64,000 bases of DNA from NCBI GenBank assembly GCA_965219665.1, contig CBDCOD010000022.1, positions 1 to 64,000 of the forward strand, given 5' to 3'. Positions 9,151-16,244 of the stretch are shown one piece after another. The stretch's first letter is position 1; the number at the start of each line of letters is the position of its first letter. The notes beneath the pieces were generated by a model, which did not search any database, was not told the origin of the DNA, and was given only the letters and a program-made list of their open reading frames with translations. The stretch comes from CBDCOD01 sp965219665. Its GTDB lineage: Bacteria > Pseudomonadota > Gammaproteobacteria > CAKMZV01. Position numbers and translations under genes: made by a program.

Positions 9151-9156
9151 TATAAT
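9151..9156 (+). promoter_or_regulatory. Possible -10 element for the his cluster
   Basis: A perfect TATAAT lies 52 bases upstream of hisB in the 200-base gap between trpF and hisB. I see no convincing -35 at standard spacing, so strength is uncertain. No histidine-rich leader peptide with an attenuator is recognisable. Confidence 0.35.
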
Positions 9157-9207
9157 GGCGCGCGCATTTAATCGTGTGAAGCGGGCTTCGCTGGGAGGTG
9201 TTTTTTA

Positions 9208-9801
9208 ATGCGTGTAGGTACTGTACAAAGAGAGACAGCAGAAACAAACGTTGAGTTATCCGTTAACTTAGATGGTACTGGGCAGTCAACTATTCAAACA
9301 GGTGTTGGCTTTTTTGATCATATGCTTGAGCAGGTAGCGCGGCACGGCAAATTAGATTTAACCGTCTGCTGCCGAGGCGATACCCATATTGATGATCACC
9401 ATAGTGTTGAGGATGTAGGCATTGCTTTAGGGCAAGCTGTTTTGGAAGCCTTGGGTGATAAGCGGGGGATTATGCGTTATGGGCATGCTTATGTTCCATT
9501 AGATGAGGCTTTATCACGTGTGGTCATTGATTTTTCCGGCCGGCCTTTGTCTGTGTTTTCAGCACAATTCACCAGAAAACAGATTGGTACTTTTGATTTA
9601 GAGTTGGTTGAGGAGTTTTTTCAGGCATTTTCTAGTAATGTGCGTGCAACATTGCATGCGACTAATTTAGCAGGCAGTAATTCGCATCATATAGCAGAAA
9701 CTTTGTTTAAGGCTTTGGGAAGAGCTATTCGTTCAGCAGTACAGATTGATGCTGATTTGCCTGATGTAATCCCTTCGACCAAGGGGACTTTGCACCAGTA
9801 A
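9208..9801 (+). CDS. hisB: Imidazoleglycerol-phosphate dehydratase
   Basis: A 197-residue monofunctional IGP dehydratase, lacking the N-terminal histidinol-phosphatase domain fused in E. coli HisB. The metal-binding motifs are present: GVGFFDHMLEQ around 31-41, DDHHSVEDVG around 68-77, and SNSHHIAETLFKALGRA near the C-terminus. It dehydrates imidazole-glycerol phosphate to imidazole-acetol phosphate. It is first in hisB-hisH-hisA-hisF-hisE. The start has a GGGAGG ribosome binding site and fits the family N-terminus. Confidence 0.97.
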   Translation: MRVGTVQRETAETNVELSVNLDGTGQSTIQTGVGFFDHMLEQVARHGKLDLTVCCRGDTHIDDHHSVEDVGIALGQAVLEALGDKRGIMRYGHAYVPLDEALSRVVIDFSGRPLSVFSAQFTRKQIGTFDLELVEEFFQAFSSNVRATLHATNLAGSNSHHIAETLFKALGRAIRSAVQIDADLPDVIPSTKGTLHQ

Positions 9802-9808
9802 TAACATA

Positions 9809-10420
9809 ATGAGAAAGTTGGTTGCTATAGTAGACTATGGTGCGGGTAATCTGTACTCGGTTGCACGTGCAGTTCGCCATGTCAGTAAGCATGAAGTGAT
9901 TGTTACGGCATCACAGTGTGATATACAAAGTGCTGATGCGATCGTTTTCCCCGGGCAAGGTGCAGCGCGGCAATGTATGAAGGCATTACATGATAGTGGA
10001 TTGATAGAGACTATCTGTCAAGTTGCCCAGAGTAAACCTTTTTTAGGGGTTTGTATGGGTATGCAGGTGCTATTAGAGCATTTGCGCGAGGATGGCGGTA
10101 TTGCTGGATTAGGATTGATTAAAGGCGAGGTGTGTGCCTTGCATACAAAGCGATTTAAGATTCCGCATATGGGCTGGAATAAGGTAACGATGCTGGACCA
10201 TCCTCTGTGGCATGGTTTAGAGAGTGGTAGCTATTTTTATTTTGTGCATAGTTACTATGTACAGCCAACGCATGAGTCAGTTGTGAGAGGTATTTGTGAC
10301 TATGATCAATTATTTTGCTGTGCGCTTGCTCAGGATAATCTTTTTGCTATGCAGGCACATCCAGAGAAAAGCGGGGAAGTTGGCTTGCGCTTACTGCGTA
10401 ATTTTACAGATTCAGTATAG
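9809..10420 (+). CDS. hisH: Imidazole glycerol phosphate synthase, glutaminase subunit
   Basis: A 203-residue class I glutamine amidotransferase. The triad is visible: Cys82 in FLGVCMGMQ, His184 and Glu186 in QAHPEKSG. It opens VAIVDYGAGNL, typical of HisH. It releases ammonia from glutamine and passes it to HisF, encoded two genes downstream. It begins 7 bases after hisB, so co-translation is likely. Confidence 0.97.
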   Translation: MRKLVAIVDYGAGNLYSVARAVRHVSKHEVIVTASQCDIQSADAIVFPGQGAARQCMKALHDSGLIETICQVAQSKPFLGVCMGMQVLLEHLREDGGIAGLGLIKGEVCALHTKRFKIPHMGWNKVTMLDHPLWHGLESGSYFYFVHSYYVQPTHESVVRGICDYDQLFCCALAQDNLFAMQAHPEKSGEVGLRLLRNFTDSV

Positions 10421-10478
10421 GGTGGTTCGATCCTATAGGCATGCCTGAAATAATTAGGATGATTAAAGGTCGATAGAA

Positions 10479-11213
10479 ATGATTATTATTCCAGCAATTG
10501 ATTTGAAAGGCGGAGTGTGTGTCCGTTTGCAGCAAGGAGATATGAATAAGGCTGATGTGTATGGTGAGGATGTGCTTGCCGTTGCGCAGCGCTGGGTAGA
10601 TTCGGGGGCAAAACGCCTACATATGGTTGATTTAGATGGTGCTTTTGCCAGTAAGCCAGTCAATTTGGATATTATAGAGCGTGTGTGCGCGCATTTTCCT
10701 GATTTGCCAGTACAGGTCGGAGGCGGTATTCGCGAGATAGGTACGGCTGAGCACTATTTTGATTTGGGCGTCCAGTGGTGCATTATTGGTACAAAGGCGG
10801 TTAGTGATTTCTCCTTCTTAGAGACTATTACTCAGCAATTTCCAGGGCAGATTATTTTGGGTATTGACGCCAAAGAAGGTATGGTTGCTGTAGAAGGTTG
10901 GGCTCAGTTGAGTACACAGCGGGCTATTGATATGGCTCAGCGCTGTAGGGATTTACCGTTGGCAGCGATTGTCTATACAGATATTGCTCGGGATGGCATG
11001 CTTAGTGGAGTAAATGTAGAGCGTACTGTGGAGATGGCACAGGCTGCATCTTGTCCAGTCATTGCCTCTGGTGGAGTAAAAAATATAGAGGATATCCGTA
11101 TGTTAGCGCCGTATACTTCGGTGGGTATTTTAGGAGCAATTGCAGGTCGTGCTATTTATACCGGCGATTTGGATTTGGGTGAAGCACAGCGTTTAGCTGA
11201 TAACTTATGCTGA
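10479..11213 (+). CDS. hisA: ProFAR isomerase (phosphoribosylformimino-AICAR-P isomerase)
   Basis: A 244-residue half-barrel-duplicated TIM barrel. It begins MIIIPAIDLKGG with the catalytic aspartate at position 8, contains VQVGGGIRE, and has the YTDIARDGMLSG stretch with the second catalytic aspartate. It opens the ribose ring of ProFAR to PRFAR, the substrate of HisHF. It overlaps hisF by 7 bases, indicating coupling. Confidence 0.97.
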   Translation: MIIIPAIDLKGGVCVRLQQGDMNKADVYGEDVLAVAQRWVDSGAKRLHMVDLDGAFASKPVNLDIIERVCAHFPDLPVQVGGGIREIGTAEHYFDLGVQWCIIGTKAVSDFSFLETITQQFPGQIILGIDAKEGMVAVEGWAQLSTQRAIDMAQRCRDLPLAAIVYTDIARDGMLSGVNVERTVEMAQAASCPVIASGGVKNIEDIRMLAPYTSVGILGAIAGRAIYTGDLDLGEAQRLADNLC

Positions 11214-11959
11214 GTGTACGGCTTATTCCTTGTCTTGATGTAGATGCAGGGCGTGTGGTTAAAGGTGTTAATTTTGTTGATTTACAGGATGCAGGAAATC
11301 CTGTAGAGGTTGCAAAACGCTACTATGAAATGGGCGCAGATGAGTTGATTTTCTTAGATATTACTGCCTCCAGTAGTGAGCGTAAGCTGACTTTTGATAT
11401 GGTATCCCAGGTTGCTAACCAAGTATTTATTCCATTAACAGTTGGTGGAGGGGTTCGTAGTTTAGATGATGTGCGCAAAACTTTACGCGCTGGCGCTGAT
11501 AAGGTCGGCATCAACACAGCCGCTATTCACAACCCTAACCTGATTAAGGAGGCAACTCAGCATTTTGGATCCCAGTGTATTGTCGTGGCAATTGATGCGC
11601 GCAGAGCAGGTGATAGTTGGGAGGTGTACACGCACGGAGGGCGCCATGCTACGGGCATCAATGCAGTGGAGTGGGCGCAAAAAATGGCAGAATATGGAGC
11701 TGGAGAATTGTTGGTTACCAGTATGGATAGGGATGGAACTCAGCAAGGGTTTGATTTGGAACTATGTGCTGCTATTTCAGAGTGTGTGCCCATTCCAGTT
11801 ATTGCTTCTGGTGGTGTTGGTACATTGGAAAATTTATCCGCTGGGGTGCTAGAGGGTAAGGCAAGTGCAGTGTTAGCTGCTAGTATTTTTCATTTTGGCA
11901 TCTATACTATCAGTGAGGCAAAAGACTATATGCGAAAGCAAGGGATTGTAGTGCGATGA
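11207..11959 (+). CDS. hisF: Imidazole glycerol phosphate synthase, cyclase subunit
   Basis: A 250-residue TIM barrel beginning MLSVRLIPCLDVDAGRVVKG, with Asp11 at the catalytic position. It also has TVGGGVRSLDDV and the VTSMDRDGTQQGFDLEL stretch carrying the second catalytic aspartate. It forms IGP and AICAR from PRFAR plus ammonia delivered by HisH. Its TGA overlaps the hisE ATG (ATGA), so there is no room for hisI, which often follows hisF. Confidence 0.97.
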   Translation: MLSVRLIPCLDVDAGRVVKGVNFVDLQDAGNPVEVAKRYYEMGADELIFLDITASSSERKLTFDMVSQVANQVFIPLTVGGGVRSLDDVRKTLRAGADKVGINTAAIHNPNLIKEATQHFGSQCIVVAIDARRAGDSWEVYTHGGRHATGINAVEWAQKMAEYGAGELLVTSMDRDGTQQGFDLELCAAISECVPIPVIASGGVGTLENLSAGVLEGKASAVLAASIFHFGIYTISEAKDYMRKQGIVVR

Positions 11960-12276
11960 GTAGTATATTAGAGCAGTTGGATGCCGTTTTGCAGGCACGA
12001 AAACAGAATGACCCAGAGAGCTCCTATACAGCCACTTTATTAGCAGGTGGCGTTGAAAAAATTGGAAAAAAAATATTAGAAGAAAGCTTAGAAAGTATTT
12101 TAGCGGCTCAGGCTGGCAAGCGTGATGAAGTAGTAAAAGAGGTTGCAGATTTGTGGTTCCATAGCATGGTGCTACTGTGTAGCCAAGGTGGTGATAGTAT
12201 GGCGGTTCTAAAGGAGTTGGAGCGCCGTTTTGGTTTATCAGGGCATGATGAGAAAAAGAGCAGGATGCCATCGTAA
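11956..12276 (+). CDS. hisE: Phosphoribosyl-ATP pyrophosphatase
   Basis: A 106-residue monofunctional HisE with the MazG-like fold. The ESSYTATLLAGGVEKIGKKILEE stretch is at about 21-43 and the EVADLWFHSMVLL segment carries acidic metal ligands. It hydrolyses PR-ATP to PR-AMP. In E. coli this domain is fused to HisI; here it is separate and the HisI domain is not encoded next to it. Its TAA overlaps the tyrS ATG (TAATG). Confidence 0.94.
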   Translation: MSSILEQLDAVLQARKQNDPESSYTATLLAGGVEKIGKKILEESLESILAAQAGKRDEVVKEVADLWFHSMVLLCSQGGDSMAVLKELERRFGLSGHDEKKSRMPS

Positions 12277-13461
12277 TGAATGATCAACAGAAGAGTCAGT
12301 TAGACTTGATACTGCGGGGTGTTGAGCAAATTTTTGTACGAGAAGAGTTAGAAAAAAAACTACAATTGGATAGACCTTTGCGGATTAAAGCCGGCTTTGA
12401 CCCAACTGCACCTGATTTGCACTTGGGGCATACTGTGCTTATCAATAAATTGCGCCAATTTCAGGATATGGGTCATCAGGTACTTTTTTTGATTGGAGAT
12501 TTTACTGGGCGTATTGGCGATCCAACAGGGAAAAATGCGACTAGACCACCCTTGGAAGATGCTGATATTGTGGCAAATGCTGCTACGTATAAGCAGCAAG
12601 TGTTCAAAATTTTGGATGCAAAGAAAACTCAGATTGTATTTAATTCGCAGTGGTTTGAGCAACAACGAGCTAGTGATTTAATCCGCCTAGCGGCGCGTGG
12701 GACGGTAGCGCGGATGTTAGAACGTGATGATTTTTCAAAGCGTTATAAGAGTAACCAGCCGATTGCTATTCATGAATTTCTATATCCCCTTGGTGCAGGG
12801 TTGGGACTCTGTAGAGTTAGAGGCAGATATAGAGTTGGGCGGTACTGACCAGACTTTTAATTTACTGGTGGGACGTGACTTACAACGCCAAGTGGGGCAA
12901 GCTCCTCAAGTAGTAATGACCCTGCCATTGCTTGAGGGCTTAGATGGTGTTCAGAAAATGTCTAAATCTCTGGGAAATACCATTGGTATTACAGCATCTG
13001 CTGATGAGATGTTCGCACAGATTATGTCTTTATCAGATACGCTTATGTGGCGCTATTTTGAACTACTTAGTTTCAGAAGTACAACGGATATTGCAGCTCT
13101 TAAACAACAGGTGGATGCAGGGGAAAATCCACGCAATATCAAAGTGCTTTTAGGTAAGGAAATTGTAGGGCGTTTCCATGATGAGCAGTCAGCAGAAACT
13201 GCTGAAGCACACTTTACGCATCAGTTTAGACATAATCAAATTCCCGATGATGTGCCAGAGTGGACACTACGTATTCAACCCTTGCCTAATGTTTTGGTGG
13301 CTGCTAAACTGTGTGTGTCTACTTCAGAGGCGCGACGCATGATTAAGGCAGGAGCAGTTAAAATAGATGGTACAGTGCAGCATAGTTTGGATGTTCCTGC
13401 TTTATCTGGTGGGGTTTTTCAGGTTGGCAAACGCAAATTTGCACGTATTCAACTTCAGTAA
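12276..13461 (+). pseudogene. tyrS: Tyrosyl-tRNA synthetase with a +1 frameshift at a CCCC run
   Basis: The two halves of a TyrZ-type tyrosyl-tRNA synthetase lie in different frames. The first frame (12276-12848, 190 residues) carries the HIGH-type motif HLGH at residues 49-52. It reads correctly to HEFLYPL, then goes out of frame and stops at 12848. The second frame resumes with PLVQGWDSVELEADIELGGTDQ, carries KMSKS (12955-12969) and an S4-like C-terminal domain, and ends at 13461. Removing one C from the run at 12786-12789 restores a 394-residue protein with no other defect. The enzyme charges tRNA-Tyr and is normally essential. An assembly indel is the likeliest explanation. A true mutation with a second synthetase elsewhere, or +1 slippage at CCC-C, are alternatives. 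Confidence 0.85.
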
Positions 13462-13477
13462 GGTTAAGGTAGATAGT

Positions 13478-14383
13478 ATGCGGATAACAACGAAGCGCGC
13501 GCATTTGATTGCAGGTATCTTGTCAGAGGCACTGCCCTATATTCAGCGCTTTCATGGTAAAACTATCGTCGTAAAGTACGGTGGTAATGCGATGATTGAT
13601 GAACCACTAAAGCAGTGCTTTGCTCGGGACATTGTGTTGATGAAAACAGTAGGTCTCAACCCCATTGTGGTGCATGGTGGTGGTCCACAAATTGGTGGCT
13701 TGTTGGATCGCTTGAATATTGAAAGTAATTTTATACAAGGGATGCGTGTTACTACCAGTGAAACCATGGATGTTGTTGAAATGGTGCTGGGTGGTCAAGT
13801 GAATAAAGAAATAGTCAATCTTATTTTAGGGCATGGTGGAAAGGCAGTTGGATTGACAGGGAAAGACGGTGGTCTCATTGAAGCACAGAGGCTGGTTCTA
13901 TCTAAAAATCGGAGTGATGTAGAGGCATCAGAAATCATTGATATTGGTTATGTTGGCGAAGTAAAGCGCGTTAATAGTGGTTTGTTGACTACGCTAGTTG
14001 CGGATGATTTTATTCCCGTTATTGCGCCTATAGGGCGTGATGAAGAGGGCAATACTTATAATATTAATGCGGATTTAGTTGCTGGTGAAATTGCTAAAGC
14101 AACCAAAGCGGAAAAACTGTTACTGCTAACCAATACAGCTGGGGTTCTTGATAAAGAAGGGGCATTACTCACTGGCTTGAATGCATCTGTAGTGGATGAG
14201 TTTATTGCAGATGGTACTATTTATGGTGGTATGTTGCCGAAGGTGCACTGTGCTTTAGATGCAGTGCGTGGGGGTGTTCAGGCAGCACATATAATAGATG
14301 GTAGGGTGGCTAATGCTATTTTGCTGGAGATTTTTACTGATCTGGGTGTGGGCACGTTAATTCATGCATCCCAGAGTGCGTAG
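13478..14383 (+). CDS. argB: Acetylglutamate kinase
   Basis: A 301-residue amino-acid kinase. It has the VVKYGGNAM phosphate-binding stretch, VVHGGGPQIG, an RVTTSETMDVVEMVLGG segment and the NTAGV nucleotide-binding region. It phosphorylates N-acetylglutamate in arginine synthesis; argG lies on the other strand at 40784. I start at the ATG at 13478 (MRITTKRAH), 17 bases after tyrS; longer in-frame versions would run back into tyrS. Confidence 0.96.
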   Translation: MRITTKRAHLIAGILSEALPYIQRFHGKTIVVKYGGNAMIDEPLKQCFARDIVLMKTVGLNPIVVHGGGPQIGGLLDRLNIESNFIQGMRVTTSETMDVVEMVLGGQVNKEIVNLILGHGGKAVGLTGKDGGLIEAQRLVLSKNRSDVEASEIIDIGYVGEVKRVNSGLLTTLVADDFIPVIAPIGRDEEGNTYNINADLVAGEIAKATKAEKLLLLTNTAGVLDKEGALLTGLNASVVDEFIADGTIYGGMLPKVHCALDAVRGGVQAAHIIDGRVANAILLEIFTDLGVGTLIHASQSA

Positions 14384-14416
14384 TAACAGTCCCCTCTCCT
14401 GCTTTTTTAGCAGTGG

Positions 14417-15838
14417 TTAGTAGCAGTGATAAAAATGAAAGGTTTGCTTGCCAAAGTGACTGCCTACATGGTAGGTGGGTAGTTGATTGCACCGCCTAAA
14501 TTGCTTGTGTATTTTTGGGTGTATCGCCTGAGGGAGTACCAGGATGCCATGGTTATTGGTTATAGGGTTATGCTGTTCCCATAGTTGATATTGCGAGCGC
14601 CTTTTATCCAGAATTTTGACAGGCATGGGGCGAGCGTACCAAGCAATCCGGCTGGCATGCCAGCGATTAGATACTATTATTTGCTGCTGGTTTTTCGGCA
14701 GTGTTAGCGCATATTGTTGTGCTTGCTGCGCTGCTTTATCCCATCCATTGATATCTGTAAATATATTTTGACTTATATTTGTGGGCAATAACATGGTAGC
14801 CAGCGTAGAAAAAATAACCAAAATAAGCACGTTATAGCCAATATTCCAATGCATAAACGCTTTCAGACGACCTACTGACTGGACAGATGCATAAGCAAGA
14901 ATAGGTATGGCAAGGAGCATGGGTAGGGCAGTCCAGTGTGGTAGGTAGTGACCGCCCTTAGAGGATGAATAGGCAAACAGCAATAGAAGAGGTAAAGAGA
15001 AAGCACTGTATATTTTTACATCTGTTCTATTCTGCCACAGCCCTGTTAGCGCAAACCACCATCCAGCGATAAATAGTAAAGGGCTATAAATGAATATTTG
15101 TATTAACTGATTGCGGAAAAATGCGAGGATATTAAACTGACTTTGTTCAATAGCACCATGCTGTAGTTGGTAAGAGAACGAAATGAAGTCATATTGCATA
15201 TTCCAGTATACTACAGGCATGATGCATAGTATGCTAATGCTCAGTGCAGCGTAGAACCGAGGGTTTTTCCACCAATATACCCCTGATAGACTGAAGTAAA
15301 TAGCCGCACCTATTGGTAAAAATATGGCAGTGTATTTGGATAGCCCTGCTATGCCAAATAGTAGACCTAGCATTAACCATGCTGCGGTGTCGTGAGGGTT
15401 GGCTGTGATACGTATGCTGAGGATAACACACCAAGGAGCTAAGGCAAGCATGGGTGTTTCAGGGATAAGAGCAATACCCAATAGTTGCATCAGTAGCAGA
15501 CTTTCGTATAAGATTACGCTGTACCATATGGTTTGAGGTGTGTCAGGGTAAAGCGTTTTGCATAGTTTGATAAGTCCTAATACGGTGAATAGATGTAGTA
15601 AGGTGCTCCATAGGCGCAGCGCCCACTCAGCATCAGTAAATAATAAGATGAATGCTTGCAACCATCCAACTAATGGCGGATGATCCAAATAGCTCCAGTC
15701 CAGATAGATTGCATATAAGGCGTAATGTGCCTCATCGGCAGATAGCGCGGCAAAAGAGAGTATAAACCGCCATAGGGTGGCAATGGCAATAATCAGCCCG
15801 ATGGTTTTTAGATAATTGGGCTGTTTGGTATCTTGCAT
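14417..15838 (-). CDS. PMT-family (GT39/GT83-like) membrane glycosyltransferase
   Basis: A 473-residue polytopic protein of roughly ten or more hydrophobic segments. Near the N-terminus it carries the DEAHY motif and the LDWSYLDHPPL stretch, characteristic of dolichyl-phosphate-mannose-protein-mannosyltransferase-like (PMT_2/ArnT-related) enzymes. These use polyprenyl-phosphate sugars on the periplasmic side of the inner membrane. Acceptor is unknown; lipid A, LPS core or protein are possible. I prefer the ATG at 15838 (MQDTKQPNYLK) to a TTG nine codons upstream. It is monocistronic, converging with argB. Confidence 0.8.
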   Translation of the reverse strand: MQDTKQPNYLKTIGLIIAIATLWRFILSFAALSADEAHYALYAIYLDWSYLDHPPLVGWLQAFILLFTDAEWALRLWSTLLHLFTVLGLIKLCKTLYPDTPQTIWYSVILYESLLLMQLLGIALIPETPMLALAPWCVILSIRITANPHDTAAWLMLGLLFGIAGLSKYTAIFLPIGAAIYFSLSGVYWWKNPRFYAALSISILCIMPVVYWNMQYDFISFSYQLQHGAIEQSQFNILAFFRNQLIQIFIYSPLLFIAGWWFALTGLWQNRTDVKIYSAFSLPLLLLFAYSSSKGGHYLPHWTALPMLLAIPILAYASVQSVGRLKAFMHWNIGYNVLILVIFSTLATMLLPTNISQNIFTDINGWDKAAQQAQQYALTLPKNQQQIIVSNRWHASRIAWYARPMPVKILDKRRSQYQLWEQHNPITNNHGILVLPQAIHPKIHKQFRRCNQLPTYHVGSHFGKQTFHFYHCY

Positions 15839-15924
15839 TATAGTGTATTTGCCTTTATGGAACAATTGACAGCATCGTTGCTAACAGTGTTTTGCATGTA
15901 TGGAAATCCTTTCAGGGTATGTGG

Positions 15925-15992
15925 TTGAACTATAAAACATGTCATTATACTATGGGTATTACTGCCCATTTATGAAGGGGCTACTGTATAAT
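15925..15992 (+). promoter_or_regulatory. Candidate promoters of the tkt-gap-pgk-pyk-fba operon
   Basis: TTGAAC (15925-15930) is followed by TATACT (15946-15951, 15-base spacer) or TACTAT (15948-15953, 17-base spacer). Directly after it, ATGGG and CCCAT (15952-15956 and 15965-15969) form a spaced inverted repeat that could be an operator over the start site. A second perfect -10 TATAAT lies at 15987-15992 but has no good -35. Confidence 0.4.
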
Positions 15993-16065
15993 GACCGCCA
16001 ATGATTTCTATACGCTTGTAGGTGCTTTTATTCTCTCTAGTGTAGATAGTATGATTTCTCCCCCG

Positions 16066-16094
16066 CCTTCCTTCATAGTTTCTATGGAGGAAGG
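16066..16094 (+). promoter_or_regulatory. 13-bp leader hairpin
   Basis: CCTTCCTTCATAG (16066-16078) pairs with CTATGGAGGAAGG (16082-16094) across a TTT loop, with a single G-U pair. Only three T residues follow, so it is a weak terminator candidate. It could be an attenuator, the end of a small transcript, or an mRNA-stabilising element in the tkt leader. Confidence 0.5.
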
Positions 16095-16187
16095 TTTAAT
16101 AGGTATGTGTTGATTAAAAAACAGAGTTAGGGCTTATTATCTCAGCGTTGTTTTTTTGATGAGCATGAAACTTATCCTGACGCTCTT

Positions 16188-16244
16188 AGCACCTTCTTGC
16201 TGTAACTTGCAAAGTGCTCTTTATTAAAAAAAGAGGTTTTTTTT
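16188..16244 (+). promoter_or_regulatory. Overlapping hairpins enclosing the tkt ribosome binding site
   Basis: Hairpin one pairs AGCAC (16188-16192) with GTGCT (16214-16218), with an inner TTGC/GCAA stem. Hairpin two pairs CTCTTT (16217-16222) with AAAGAG (16230-16235) and is followed by G and eight T residues that run into the ATG. Hairpin two includes the Shine-Dalgarno AAGAGG (16231-16236) and has terminator form; it shares two bases with hairpin one. The arrangement resembles an attenuator or translation switch. Confidence 0.4.

Larger units (their letters stand above)
15839..16244. other. Divergent region and structured leader before tkt
   Basis: This 406-base non-coding stretch separates the leftward glycosyltransferase from the rightward tkt operon. 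It holds two possible -10 elements, a short palindrome near the first start site, a strong hairpin at 16066-16094, and overlapping hairpins immediately before the tkt start. No coding sequence is apparent. Confidence 0.65.

Noticed and set aside
11873..12271. 132-residue reverse-strand open frame over hisE
   Set aside because: It covers a conserved gene and shows no recognisable domain.
12724..13461. Second tyrS frame as an independent gene starting at its first ATG
   Set aside because: It lacks the HIGH motif and half of the nucleotide-binding domain, and its first residues are out-of-frame sequence; it is the 3' part of tyrS.
14400..14414. CTGCT-TTTTT-AGCAG hairpin between argB and the glycosyltransferase as a bidirectional terminator
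   Set aside because: The stem is 5 bp with a T loop and no T-tract follows on either strand.
15982..15992. LexA-like TACTGTAT half-site at the tkt promoter
   Set aside because: The second half ACAG is missing at the required spacing, so an SOS box is not supported.
16066..16097. Strong hairpin as a classic terminator
   Set aside because: Only TTT follows the stem and no gene on the plus strand precedes it, so I list it as a leader hairpin.
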